DNA from: Eshraghiella sp045129695
GTDB taxonomy: Bacteria; Bacillota; Clostridia; Lachnospirales; Lachnospiraceae
Length of the DNA: 64,000 bases
NCBI GenBank assembly: GCA_045129695.1
Contig: JBGVJZ010000013.1
Coordinates: 1 to 64,000, forward strand
Reading direction: 5' to 3'
Shown: in pieces, positions 50,899-60,985 of the stretch
Layout of the letters: the number at the start of each line of letters is the position of its first letter
How positions within the stretch are numbered: position 1 is the first letter of the stretch
Translations under genes and position numbers: made by a program
The notes under the pieces: model-generated
What the model was told of the DNA's origin: nothing
The model's database searches: none
Seen by the model: the letters and a program-made list of their open reading frames with translations, nothing else

Positions 50899-53800
50899 TT
50901 ATTCATTTACTATTTTTCTTTTTCTGAGAACATATGCTGCTCCGAATAATGTAAGTGTTAAAAGTGAAACTGAAACATATTTCCAAGTGTCACTTCCTGC
51001 CGGAACCGAATTGTCAGAAGTAAATATCCATTTACCATAGACAATCCGGTCTGCCTTAATGTTAACAACATCAAGCGGTGTTCCTTCGCATGCCTCATTA
51101 TCGTACCAGCCTATGAATTCCCATGTCCCGGGAACTTCACCCTTAGACTCTGCTGTTGTTGTAAGTGCATCTGAGACTGTTATATCTGTGTTATATGCAA
51201 TATCAGTAATTACAGAAGGTGTTACATCCGTAAGAGTTGAATCAGGATTCACAGTTGATACAATCACATATTCCAACTTATATGTATATGGAGTAAATTT
51301 CCATTCACCATAAATTGTTGTATTTGCCTGAATATTGAAATCATCCTTATCCCATGGAACAAACTCCCATTTTCCCGGAATTCCTTCAGCAGTTCCGTCA
51401 GATGTGGTCCAGCTTGTTGTAAGCATTTCCTTAACATCTACCAATTCGCCCTTATCATAGTTATTCAAATCCTCCGGAGTTAATACATCGGAAGGTTTGC
51501 CATATGTTGAATCGCCGGTAACTACATAATCCACAATAAGCTTACCCATTACGAATTCCCATTTACCATACACAGTTTCGTTCTTTTTAATATTGATATA
51601 CTCTATTCTGTTTCCGGTACAGGCACTATTGTCATACCAGCCAAGGAATCTCCATGCACCTTCCACATCTGTACCTCCGTAGTCATTATAGATATCAGTT
51701 GTAGAAAGTCGGTCTGCCAACGTGATATTAGCATCATAAGAGATTTTATCAGCTCTCACAGGTGTAGGTGTTGTCTTGTCTGCATCCGGATTATCCGTAG
51801 ATACAATTACATAATCCAAAATATAATATGTCTGTCTAAAAGTCCATTCTCCTCTTATTACTGTATCAGCCTTGATATTGAAATCTTCTGTATCCCATGG
51901 TGTAAAAATCCATGTACCCGATATTCCAGCTTCTGTTCCATCAGATGTAGTCCATCTTGTCGTAAGATTATCTGCTACATCAATTAATTCCTCATAAGCA
52001 TGATTACTTGTACTCTCCGGAGTATTGGTGTCGCCTGGTACACCATAAACAGGATCACCGGTAACTTCATACTCTACTTTATATGTGATAGGTATAAATT
52101 CCCACTTACCATATACGATTTTGTCCTCGCAAATATTGGTAACATTTTCTATCGGTGCTCCTATACAGGCTTCATTTTCATACCAACCTGAGAATTTCCA
52201 TTCACCCGGAACTCCATCATTATTATTAGCAAGTGTTTCAAGAGGCAACGCTAACTTCTTATCTCCACCAAAAGGTATATTAGTAACCTTTGAAGGAGTT
52301 GCATCAGTATCCTCTGCTGCCGGATTGTCATCTGATACTATTACATATTCCAAACCATGTGATGAAGGGGTAAATGTCCACGCACCTTTTATATTGGTAT
52401 TGCCCGTAATCTCAAAAACATCCTCTTTATCCCAAGGGGTAAATTTCCATGTTCCATGATATCCGTTTGTGGTTCCATCAGATGTAGTCCATGTTGTAAC
52501 GAGATTATCCGCTAAATCAACAATATCTCCTAATTGATATTCATTCATATCTTCAGGTGTAAAAGTATCGGCAGGTTTACCATATGTTGGGTCCGGATCA
52601 ACTTCATATGTAACTATATATTTGTCGCCTTCAATGAACTCCCATTTGCCATATACAGTTTCATCCGTCTTAATATTAATTACTTCAATTCTGTCACCCA
52701 CACATGCTGCATCTTCGTACCAGCCTGAAAATCTCCAGGTTCCCGATATGTCTCCACTCCCCAAATCATTAACTGTATCAGCTGTTGTAAGTTTGTTTGC
52801 AAGAACTATGTTAGTGTTATATGCAATGTCAGTTGTAATTGCAGGAGTCGGGGTTGTCAATGTTGCATTTGGATTATCCGATGTTACAATATCATATTCC
52901 AAACTATATGTATCAGGTACAAATTCCCAACTTCCCTTAATTACAGTATCAGTTGTAATTGTAAAATTAGTTCCTGGTCCCTTATCCCATGGTGTAAATG
53001 TCCAGGTTCCCGGTATTCCGTCAGCCATTCCGTTAGATGTAATCCAAGAAGTATACTGATTATTCTCAACTCTTACCGTATCAAAATAATTATATTCCTT
53101 CGTGGCAGGAATTGTTGTATCCCCCGGAATTCCATATTCAGAATCACCTGTAACTACATATTCAACCTTATGATTACGAAGAGTATATGTCCACTTTCCA
53201 TATACAGTTTCATTCTGTTTAATGTTAATTACGCTAATAGGTGTTCCCGTACATTCTTCATTATCATACCAGCCTAGGAATTGCCAGTTAACATAATCTT
53301 CTCCGGAGCTCATTAAGTCAGTGGTTGTTAAACCTGCTGCCAAAACCCTATCTTCATTATATACAATATTTGTCACTGTAGCCGGTGTAGCAGCAGTCTT
53401 TTCATTACGTGGATTTTCTGTTGAAACTATAACATATTCCAAGGTGTATGTCTCAGGAGTAGGTTCAAAAGTCCAACTTCCTGTAATTGTAGTATTTTCT
53501 GTAATATTAAAACCAGTTTTATCCCATCCATTAAAGGTCCACACTCCCGGTACTCCCGCATCTGTTCCCATTTCTGTTCCTTCACTGGTAGTCCATACAG
53601 TTGTCAGATTATCAGCTACCTCAACTAATGTGTTAGATTCATATTCCATATGATCTATAGGAGTAGCTGTGTCCCCCGGTATTCCGTATATCGGGTCCGG
53701 ATTAACAATGTATGTTACATTATATTTTAGTGGGTTCTGTGGTGTAAAATCCCACTTTCCGTACACAGTTTCATCCTGCTTAATGCTAATAGCATCTATT

Positions 53801-55893
53801 GATGTGCCGGTACATGCATCATTATCATACCAGCCTGAGAATTTCCATGAACCGGTATTGCCATTAGCATCTTCATAGCATCCTGTTGTGAGTTTTCCGG
53901 CTAACACTTGGTTAGTGTCATATGGAATATTGGTAACCGCTGATGGAATAGCATCAGTTGATGCTGCGTTCGGGTTATCATCTGATACAATTACATAATT
54001 AAGTTCAAATTTCTCTTTCTCATTAATTACATATTTAAATTCAGAGGCAGGAGCCTCGTCGATTTCTACCACTCCAAAATCCACTGACACATTATATGTC
54101 TCATTACTTAACTTATAGCCAACCGGTGCATTGCTCTCTGAAAGAACATATTCATGTCCTGAAGGTATTTTACTAAAACATACTCTTCCATCCGCATCAG
54201 ATGTTGATGTCAATGTATCAATTGTTACTGGGGCATAAAATCCATCTATCTTGAGACAGGTAGTACAATTATCACTATGTTTTAAAGTAAATTCCGAACC
54301 CTGCACAGAGATATTTCTGCCTGAATCATCTATTTTATTAAAAGAGAATTCTCCCAAATAGCCCTCTACAGTAGGAATTGAATAATTAATTGTCTTAATA
54401 GCTATCTTTCCATTATCATTGACCATATATGAGAGTGTAGTCTCACCATTAGTCTCAATAGGTGTGTTCGGTACAAAATCTGCAGCTTCATTCTTAAGAC
54501 GAATTCTATATTTCAGCTGATATGTATATGTAGTGTCATTACCATTAACACTTGAGGTATAGCCTGATTCCGGAAGAACCCAGCTGATTGCGTCTGTGTC
54601 GGTATCAAAAGAAGCCGTATTTTCATTGCCTTCTCCTGACGAGCCGTTAAGTTCTGAATCGAAGCTGCCACTCTTGGTCAAAAACGAAATAAATTCCACA
54701 TTCTTGGATGTAGATGCCGCACTGTTCATCGGATCTGCGGTTTTCCATGCCTCAACCACGTATTCCTTACTGGTTTCATGCATTATATTAAGAATCTCCG
54801 TAAATGCTGCAGTCATTCCCACAGTATCATTACCATCAGAATAATACTGCGAACCAATTTCGTTATACAGCCAGTTCTTGTAAGCACTATCGTATTGGGT
54901 GGAATCACTGCTCTCAATTACCAGTGCCTCCCCTGAATTATAATCCACGGTACTTCCTATTCCGGTAGAATTATTTCTTATAAAATCAGAAACCTTTTTC
55001 TGACCAATGCTGATTCCCACGGAATAAATTGAAATACCTGATTCTTTAATCTCCTCAGCACGGTTTTCAGTGTATTTTGCGGCAACGTCACTGTAATTAA
55101 CGCCTGCCAGACAGTAATATCCCGTCTTAATATCGTAAAATATACCATCTTTACCAACTGTTCCGGCTGCAGTCGACATTACAGGGTTATAACCTGTTAT
55201 CTTGGTAGTACTTGTGTTATTATGATTCTGACTGTATGTAGTCGGCATACCATCAATTAACAAAATGATGTATTTATTCTCTGTAGAGGATTCAGCAAGA
55301 ATATTTTCAGCAAGACGAAGCCCCGCCTCAATATTGGTAAATCTTGTGTTACTCAGATTATATTCATCAAGATCTCCCAAAAGCTTATTGATTTTAGTCT
55401 CTACATTGTTACAGATTACTTCACCCGTAACGTCATCACTTGCACAATCAATCAACGTCTGCTGTACCTGTGCATTGGTATTAAAGGTTACAATTGACAG
55501 TTCTCTCGGTACTTCCGCCCCTTTTGATGATGCCGCATAATCAGTAATAAACTGCTTCGTAGCATCCATCGCTTCCTCAAATCGGGTAATTCCGTTGGCA
55601 GAATTTGTAAACATTGTATTGCTGATATCCAATACAATTACAACAGACATTGGTGGTTGTTCCAACATTTTATGTATTTCACTCTTGGTCTCAACCTTAA
55701 GAGTAATATCAAAGATGTTCTCCATGTCTGTTTTGTTAATAATCTTACTGACAGATATATTGTCACCCTTGGTCACTTCCCCCGCATAACTAATCTGCGT
55801 ATCTTCAGCATAGGCAATAAGATTACTCGGTGCATGCATTACACAAAGGCAGAATACCAATACAATTGCAAGAATCTTTTTTAGTCTTTTCAT
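50899..55893 (-). CDS. Large surface protein: VWA, SpaA-like and SHIRT-like repeats
   Basis: 1,664 residues. A signal peptide (about 1-29) precedes a VWA domain (about 80-380) whose metal site reads DISNT instead of DxSxS; a SpaA-like prealbumin domain follows (about 545-645, VGYKLSNETY). Then eleven 75-95-residue repeats alternate: six of type A (LEYVIVSxxNP...WYDNxxCTG...YGKW) and five of type B (VEYxVTGDxxYGxPGDT...TTSDG...GxW.F). Type B resembles SHIRT, a rod-forming repeat. The end is a membrane helix and RKRK without LPxTG (VPAGSDTW instead). It is probably an adhesin held by its membrane anchor. Confidence 0.88.
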   Translation of the reverse strand: MKRLKKILAIVLVFCLCVMHAPSNLIAYAEDTQISYAGEVTKGDNISVSKIINKTDMENIFDITLKVETKSEIHKMLEQPPMSVVIVLDISNTMFTNSANGITRFEEAMDATKQFITDYAASSKGAEVPRELSIVTFNTNAQVQQTLIDCASDDVTGEVICNNVETKINKLLGDLDEYNLSNTRFTNIEAGLRLAENILAESSTENKYIILLIDGMPTTYSQNHNNTSTTKITGYNPVMSTAAGTVGKDGIFYDIKTGYYCLAGVNYSDVAAKYTENRAEEIKESGISIYSVGISIGQKKVSDFIRNNSTGIGSTVDYNSGEALVIESSDSTQYDSAYKNWLYNEIGSQYYSDGNDTVGMTAAFTEILNIMHETSKEYVVEAWKTADPMNSAASTSKNVEFISFLTKSGSFDSELNGSSGEGNENTASFDTDTDAISWVLPESGYTSSVNGNDTTYTYQLKYRIRLKNEAADFVPNTPIETNGETTLSYMVNDNGKIAIKTINYSIPTVEGYLGEFSFNKIDDSGRNISVQGSEFTLKHSDNCTTCLKIDGFYAPVTIDTLTSTSDADGRVCFSKIPSGHEYVLSESNAPVGYKLSNETYNVSVDFGVVEIDEAPASEFKYVINEKEKFELNYVIVSDDNPNAASTDAIPSAVTNIPYDTNQVLAGKLTTGCYEDANGNTGSWKFSGWYDNDACTGTSIDAISIKQDETVYGKWDFTPQNPLKYNVTYIVNPDPIYGIPGDTATPIDHMEYESNTLVEVADNLTTVWTTSEGTEMGTDAGVPGVWTFNGWDKTGFNITENTTITGSWTFEPTPETYTLEYVIVSTENPRNEKTAATPATVTNIVYNEDRVLAAGLTTTDLMSSGEDYVNWQFLGWYDNEECTGTPISVINIKQNETVYGKWTYTLRNHKVEYVVTGDSEYGIPGDTTIPATKEYNYFDTVRVENNQYTSWITSNGMADGIPGTWTFTPWDKGPGTNFTITTDTVIKGSWEFVPDTYSLEYDIVTSDNPNATLTTPTPAITTDIAYNTNIVLANKLTTADTVNDLGSGDISGTWRFSGWYEDAACVGDRIEVINIKTDETVYGKWEFIEGDKYIVTYEVDPDPTYGKPADTFTPEDMNEYQLGDIVDLADNLVTTWTTSDGTTNGYHGTWKFTPWDKEDVFEITGNTNIKGAWTFTPSSHGLEYVIVSDDNPAAEDTDATPSKVTNIPFGGDKKLALPLETLANNNDGVPGEWKFSGWYENEACIGAPIENVTNICEDKIVYGKWEFIPITYKVEYEVTGDPVYGVPGDTNTPESTSNHAYEELIDVADNLTTRWTTSDGTEAGISGTWIFTPWDTEDFNIKADTVIRGEWTFRQTYYILDYVIVSTDNPDADKTTPTPVRADKISYDANITLADRLSTTDIYNDYGGTDVEGAWRFLGWYDNSACTGNRIEYINIKKNETVYGKWEFVMGKLIVDYVVTGDSTYGKPSDVLTPEDLNNYDKGELVDVKEMLTTSWTTSDGTAEGIPGKWEFVPWDKDDFNIQANTTIYGEWKFTPYTYKLEYVIVSTVNPDSTLTDVTPSVITDIAYNTDITVSDALTTTAESKGEVPGTWEFIGWYDNEACEGTPLDVVNIKADRIVYGKWIFTSDNSVPAGSDTWKYVSVSLLTLTLFGAAYVLRKRKIVNE

Positions 55894-56015
55894 CCTGTCA
55901 CTCCTTATAAAAACGGCATTTTTATATAATTTTACTACTTGCAGTCATTATTATCAACCTCAAACAGATGAATACTTTAATCATTCTGCTTTAATCATTC
56001 TTAGCCATATTTATA

Positions 56016-56045
56016 TTGAAACTTAATACCAACAAATGGTATAAT
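56016..56045 (+). promoter_or_regulatory. Promoter of trkA
   Basis: TTGAAA (56016-56021), an 18-base spacer and TATAAT (56040-56045), 48 bases before the start. Confidence 0.6.
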
Positions 56046-56093
56046 CCACTCGGTATATAATTTACATTGCACTATTATGAAAGGATTACAAAC

Positions 56094-57479
56094 ATGTCAG
56101 CAAAAAACAGGTCCAAACGCGGACTCAATATAATTATTGTTGGATGCGGAAAGGTCGGAGCAACACTTATTGAGCAGCTCAGCAAAGAAGGCCATGACAT
56201 CACAATTATTGATACTAATTCGTACAAAATACAGGAAATCACCAACCAGTATGACATAATTGGTCTTGTTGGTAATGGTGCAAGCTACAATGTCCAGATG
56301 GAAGCCGGCATTAACAACGCTGACTTAATTATTTCAGTAACCGGATCCGATGAATTAAATATTCTGTGCTGTACTATTGCCACTCAGGTAGGTAAATGTG
56401 CCGCTATCGCCAGAGTAAGAACCCCTGATTACAGCAGAGAGGTCAACTACCTGCGCAGCAAGCTTGGTCTTGCACTTATTATTAATCCTGAGCTTGAAGC
56501 TGCCAAAGAAATGACACACATATTATGTCTTCCGACAGCACTTGAGGTAAATGCTTTTGCTCACAATCAGGCTGAATTAATTAAATTTAAGATTCCGCAG
56601 GACAGCATTCTGGATGGTGTGGCAATTTCCAATCTTGGAAAGCACATTGAACATAAGATATTAATCTGTGCCGTAGAACGCAATGGTGAGGTGTATATTC
56701 CAAACGGAACTTTTGAACTCAGTGCAGGTGATATTATTTCCTTTGTAGCACCTAATAAGGTAGCCAAAAACTTTCTTGAATCCATAGGCTATAACACCAG
56801 AAGAGTTAAGGATACAATGATTATTGGAGGTGGCAAAAGCTCTTACTATCTTGCAGAGCAGCTTATCCGGCGCGGCATCTCTGTTAAAATAATTGAATCC
56901 CGCAAAGAACGTTGTGAGGAATTGAGTGTACTGCTTCCAAAAGCAATAATTATTAACGGCGACGGAACTGATATTGAACTTCTCAAGGAAGAGGGGATAG
57001 AATATACGGAGTCCTTTGTTCCGCTTACCGGCATTGATGAGGAGAATATTATTTTAACCCTGTATGCCAAAAAAGTCTCCAAAGCTAAAGTCATCACCCA
57101 GATTAATAAGATTAATTTCAGCGAGGTTATAGGAAGTCTTGACCTTGGAAGTGTAATCTACCCTAAATATATAACCTCCGAAGCAATTATTGCTTATGTA
57201 CGTGCCAAGAAGGAATCTTTAGACAGAAATATCGAGACTCTGTATCATATGTTTGATTCAAAGGTTGAGGCTATTGAATTCAGAATTGAGGATACACCCG
57301 GACTTACAGGAATTCCTCTCAAGGATTTATCATTAAAAAATGACGTACTCGTATCATTTATAAACCGCAAAGGAACCAGCATCATCCCAAGCGGTCTGGA
57401 CAGCATGCTGCCGGGAGATACTGTGATGATTGTAACAAAACACACCGGTTTTAGTAATATTCAGGAAATTTTGAAATAA
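56094..57479 (+). CDS. trkA: TrkA potassium uptake regulator
   Basis: 461 residues with two RCK modules. Each starts with a nucleotide-binding fold: NIIIVGCGKVGATLIEQL (about 12) and TMIIGGGKSSYYLAEQL (about 240), with the acidic ends IIDTNS and IIESRK that bind the ribose; RCK-C parts follow each. It forms the gating ring under TrkH and binds NAD or ATP. The ATG at 56094 is eight bases after AAAGGA. trkH follows after 21 bases, so both are in one operon. Confidence 0.95.
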   Translation: MSAKNRSKRGLNIIIVGCGKVGATLIEQLSKEGHDITIIDTNSYKIQEITNQYDIIGLVGNGASYNVQMEAGINNADLIISVTGSDELNILCCTIATQVGKCAAIARVRTPDYSREVNYLRSKLGLALIINPELEAAKEMTHILCLPTALEVNAFAHNQAELIKFKIPQDSILDGVAISNLGKHIEHKILICAVERNGEVYIPNGTFELSAGDIISFVAPNKVAKNFLESIGYNTRRVKDTMIIGGGKSSYYLAEQLIRRGISVKIIESRKERCEELSVLLPKAIIINGDGTDIELLKEEGIEYTESFVPLTGIDEENIILTLYAKKVSKAKVITQINKINFSEVIGSLDLGSVIYPKYITSEAIIAYVRAKKESLDRNIETLYHMFDSKVEAIEFRIEDTPGLTGIPLKDLSLKNDVLVSFINRKGTSIIPSGLDSMLPGDTVMIVTKHTGFSNIQEILK

Positions 57480-57500
57480 ATCCATTTTAGGAGTTTGGTT

Positions 57501-58976
57501 ATGAATGGTGCAATTATTAGATATATTTTAGGTTATGTATTAAAAATAGAAGGATTACTCCTTATACTCCCAAGCTTCGTTGCGGCGATTTACAAGGAAA
57601 CAGAGGGATTTTATTATTTTGCCGTGGGAATGGTATGCATATTGCTTGGAATGCTTTTATCCAACAAAAAACCGGATAATTCGGTTTTCTATTTAAAGGA
57701 AGGTTGTGTAGCAACCTCACTCAGCTGGATTATTCTAAGTACTTTTGGTGCATTACCACTGTTTCTCTCCCGAGAAATTCCTTCCTACGTTGATGCTCTT
57801 TTTGAAACAATATCAGGCTTTACAACTACAGGTGCAAGTATTCTGTCCGATGTTGAGGCACTTTCGCACTGTGCACTCTTCTGGCGAAGCTTTACCCACT
57901 GGATTGGCGGTATGGGAGTTCTGGTATTCCTGCTTGCTGTTGTACCAATGACAGGTGGCTCGCATATGAACCTTATGAAAGCGGAGAGCCCGGGCCCTTC
58001 TGTTGGCAAGCTTGTTCCAAAGGTGCGACATACAGCAAGAATACTGTATCTTATATATTTGGGAATGACGGTTTTACAATTTATTCTTCTCATCTGCGGT
58101 GGCATGAGTATATTTGATGCAATTAATACCAGCTTTGCAACCGCCGGCACAGGAGGCTTCGGCTTTAAAAATGACAGTTTTGCCGGTTTCTCCCCATATC
58201 TCCAGTGGGTTGTAACAATTTTCATGATATTATTTGGTGTTAACTTCAATGCATATTATCTGATTCTGTTTGGTAAGTTTAAAAAAGCTTTAGTAATGGA
58301 GGAGGTTCGCTGCTATTTTATAATAATACTTGTCTCCACAGGAATAATTTTTGCACAACTGGTTCACTCATCAGTTAATACCTTCAAAGCCATAACTGAT
58401 GCGGCTTTTCAGGTAGGTTCAATTATTACTACTACCGGATTTGCAACAACGGATTTTAATCTGTGGCCTCAGACAAGCAAGACAATTCTGGTAATCCTTA
58501 TGTTTATCGGTGCATGTGCAGGAAGTACAGGCGGAGGAATTAAAGTTTCAAGATTTATTATATGGGTTAAATCACTTGGCAAAGAACTTTATTCATATAT
58601 CCATCCAAAGAGCATTAAGAAAATTAAAATGGAGGATAAGGTTGTTGAACACGAAGTGGTAAGAGCAACAAATGTCTATTTTATTACCTTTTTTCTTATA
58701 TTTGCAGCATCCGTACTTGCAATTTCAATTGAAGGTAAGGATTTGATAACTAATTTTACAGCTGTTGCCGCAACAATTAACAATATCGGTCCCGGCTTGG
58801 AAGCTGTAGGTCCTACACAGAATTTCGGACATTTCTCAGTATTTTCCAAATTTATTCTGATGTTTGACATGCTGGCAGGACGATTAGAATTATTCCCTCT
58901 TCTGATCCTCTTTCATCCAACACTTTGGAAGGATATGTTTGTTCAGGAACGCAGAAGAAGAAAACTTGCAAAATAA
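57501..58976 (+). CDS. trkH: TrkH potassium uptake channel subunit
   Basis: 491 residues, about ten membrane segments, arranged as four pore repeats with filter segments TTTGAS, ATAGTGGFG, ITTTGFAT and NNIGPGLE. The conserved Gly of each filter is present. It imports K+ using TrkA as a gate. The ATG at 57501 follows TAGGAG; an in-frame TTG two codons upstream is less likely. A bidirectional hairpin terminates it. Confidence 0.95.
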   Translation: MNGAIIRYILGYVLKIEGLLLILPSFVAAIYKETEGFYYFAVGMVCILLGMLLSNKKPDNSVFYLKEGCVATSLSWIILSTFGALPLFLSREIPSYVDALFETISGFTTTGASILSDVEALSHCALFWRSFTHWIGGMGVLVFLLAVVPMTGGSHMNLMKAESPGPSVGKLVPKVRHTARILYLIYLGMTVLQFILLICGGMSIFDAINTSFATAGTGGFGFKNDSFAGFSPYLQWVVTIFMILFGVNFNAYYLILFGKFKKALVMEEVRCYFIIILVSTGIIFAQLVHSSVNTFKAITDAAFQVGSIITTTGFATTDFNLWPQTSKTILVILMFIGACAGSTGGGIKVSRFIIWVKSLGKELYSYIHPKSIKKIKMEDKVVEHEVVRATNVYFITFFLIFAASVLAISIEGKDLITNFTAVAATINNIGPGLEAVGPTQNFGHFSVFSKFILMFDMLAGRLELFPLLILFHPTLWKDMFVQERRRRKLAK

Positions 58977-58985
58977 TGTATGCAA

Positions 58986-59023
58986 AGGGACTGTTACAAA
59001 ATGAAAATTTTGCTCCAGTCCCT
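58986..59023. terminator. Terminator between trkH and a convergent gene
   Basis: AGGGACTG (58986-58993) pairs with CAGTCCCT (59016-59023); an inner CAAAATGAAAATTTTG extends the stem. AT-rich bases follow on both sides. Confidence 0.65.
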
Positions 59024-59030
59024 AAATATT

Positions 59031-59804
59031 CTAAATAAATTGTTTAAATATCCATTTTGCCCATCCTAAGAAAGACGGAACAATTTCATCGAGATAAGCA
59101 TTTACTAATTCACGCTCAACCGCTAAATCACCTGTAGAAGCATAATAGCTTCCTATAGCTTCTGAATCACCAATTGCAATCTGTGCCCTTGCCACATCTC
59201 CAATCGCCGCATAATTACCTATCGCCAATGCTCCGAGTGAAAACTGACCTATTGAAATCGCACCGACAGCTACAACTCCACAGCTTATAGCTCCAAAAGT
59301 CATAATTCCGGTTGCTATTGCTCCAAAGCTAAATCCACCTATTGCGAATATTCCCATTGCAAACAGCCCTAACGATATCAAACCAAATGAAAAAACACCA
59401 AATGATGCGAGTCCACATGATATTATTCCATTTGAAGCGAGTCCGACTGCCACGACACCTTTTGCTTTAAGCCCTATTGCGATAATACCATGGGCATTTT
59501 TACCAAAATGCCACAGTGGCACGCCCTTAACCATTCTGCTACTCTTTCGCTCAAAATTAAATCTTCTTCCCTGTCTGCTGTCTGATTCATTATTAATTGT
59601 ATCCTCACATTCATCCTTTAATAAATAATCAGTTGTGACGTTAAATAATTTGGCAAGTCTTATTATTTTCTCGGTCTCCGGATATGCAATGTCAGACTCC
59701 CACTTGCTGATGGATTGTCTTGACACATCCATCAGCTCAGCTAACTGTTCCTGAGTATAATTGTGCTCTTTTCTTAATCTGGTTAATTTGTTTCCTAATG
59801 TCAT
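59031..59804 (-). CDS. XRE regulator with a Gly-every-fifth-residue repeat domain
   Basis: 257 residues. The XRE helix-turn-helix is at 1-65 (LTRLRKEHNYTQEQLAELMDVSRQSISKWE). From about 103 to 195, some 18 five-residue units repeat with Gly at the end of each (for example GIIAIG, LISLG, LFAMG, GAIATG), the pattern of a beta-helix with small residues at each turn. A short helical tail ends the protein (AKWIFKQFI). The repeat is strongly hydrophobic and may pack as a solenoid or sit at the membrane. Function is unknown; a sensor or scaffold is possible. Confidence 0.75.
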   Translation of the reverse strand: MTLGNKLTRLRKEHNYTQEQLAELMDVSRQSISKWESDIAYPETEKIIRLAKLFNVTTDYLLKDECEDTINNESDSRQGRRFNFERKSSRMVKGVPLWHFGKNAHGIIAIGLKAKGVVAVGLASNGIISCGLASFGVFSFGLISLGLFAMGIFAIGGFSFGAIATGIMTFGAISCGVVAVGAISIGQFSLGALAIGNYAAIGDVARAQIAIGDSEAIGSYYASTGDLAVERELVNAYLDEIVPSFLGWAKWIFKQFI

Positions 59805-59932
59805 AATGTTATTCTCCTCATCTCTTGAATCTCAATTCACAAAAATCATATTATTTCCGCATGCAACCTGACAGAAACTTTGAATTTCTTTATGTAAACT
59901 TACAGTTGCAAACGCCGAAAATATCAGGAAAA

Positions 59933-60982
59933 TTACTTATTAACACACATTACCTTTATATAGTCCTCTGATTTGTCCCTCATTATATATAATCCATTTT
60001 CAAGTTCATCAAGGGCCATTCTGTGAGAAATCAAATCCGCGGCACTGACCTTCCCCTGTGCCAAGAGCTTAAGCACATAATGCCAGTCATCTTCTTCTTC
60101 ATGTATAAAAGAAGAGTTCCATGTCCCTTTAACAGTTAACTGATTGCGTAAAATCTTCCAGTAAGTATTTTTGTCTAATTCCATATCTGAGTATGGATTG
60201 CCAATTAACATAATTCTGCCGGCAGGTGCAGTCAGATTCACAGCCTGAACCACAGTTTCATTACGTCCGACACATTCAAAAAACACATCCGCCCCCTTAT
60301 TATCTGTATTACTCATAATCCAATCTGAAACATCCTCTGTTCTACTGTCACAGAAAGAACTGTCTGAAAGTCCCATTTTGAGAACAGTCTGCTTCTGAAA
60401 ATCCTTATTGCCGATTACAAAAATATCCTTAATTCCTTTTTCTATTAAAAACATAAGCAAAAGTATTCCAATAGTTCCTAGTCCACATACAACAACTCTA
60501 TCAGCCTCTCTAACCTCAATGCGTCTGATTGCATGAGCAGCTACCGCCATCGGTTCAAGCATTGCAGCCTCTTCAAACGTAACATTGTCAGGCAGTTCAA
60601 TAAGATTATCCTCCGGCACTGCTACATACTCTGCAAAACCTCCATCTCTGCGTGAGCCAAGATAATCATAATTTCTGCACATCTCATATTGCTTATTAAT
60701 ACATGGTGAACATTTCCTGCATGGAATCAGAGGAAACACTCCAACTCTTTTATTCAACCACTTATCATCTGCATTAGCACCAACAGCCACTACCTGTCCG
60801 GCAAACTCATGCCCCGGTATCAGCGGATGCCTATGTGCCCCTGTCTGATAGATTCTAGGAATATCTGAACCGCAGATACCAACTGCCTTAACTGCCACAA
60901 GTACTTCATTGTCTGCCAATTCCGGCATATCCACTTCATTTAATTGCAAATCATTTGCTCTATGTAAAACCCATGCTTTCAT
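59933..60982 (-). CDS. Zinc-dependent polyol-phosphate dehydrogenase
   Basis: 349 residues of the medium-chain dehydrogenase type: catalytic zinc ligands in GICGSD and GHEFAG, the structural Cys4 lobe CRKCSPCINKQYEMC, and the NAD fold VVVCGLGTIGILLL. Sequence resembles galactitol-1-phosphate 5-dehydrogenase. Next to a TarI-like cytidylyltransferase and an epimerase it most likely reduces ribulose or a related pentulose phosphate to the polyol phosphate, the TarJ role. GGAG precedes the ATG, four bases after the TarI-like stop. Confidence 0.85.
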   Translation of the reverse strand: MKAWVLHRANDLQLNEVDMPELADNEVLVAVKAVGICGSDIPRIYQTGAHRHPLIPGHEFAGQVVAVGANADDKWLNKRVGVFPLIPCRKCSPCINKQYEMCRNYDYLGSRRDGGFAEYVAVPEDNLIELPDNVTFEEAAMLEPMAVAAHAIRRIEVREADRVVVCGLGTIGILLLMFLIEKGIKDIFVIGNKDFQKQTVLKMGLSDSSFCDSRTEDVSDWIMSNTDNKGADVFFECVGRNETVVQAVNLTAPAGRIMLIGNPYSDMELDKNTYWKILRNQLTVKGTWNSSFIHEEEDDWHYVLKLLAQGKVSAADLISHRMALDELENGLYIMRDKSEDYIKVMCVNK

Positions 60983-60985
60983 CTG

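Noticed and set aside
50899..55893. DNA-level tandem repeat or CRISPR-like array
   Set aside because: The periodicity is in an open frame and follows alternating protein repeats.
53000..55893. LPxTG sortase anchor for the large surface protein
   Set aside because: The C-terminus at the 50,899 side reads VPAGSDTW before the membrane helix; no LPxTG or close variant such as IPxTG is seen.
57785..58249. Minus-strand protein of 154 residues inside trkH
   Set aside because: It mirrors trkH, which has complete channel filter motifs.
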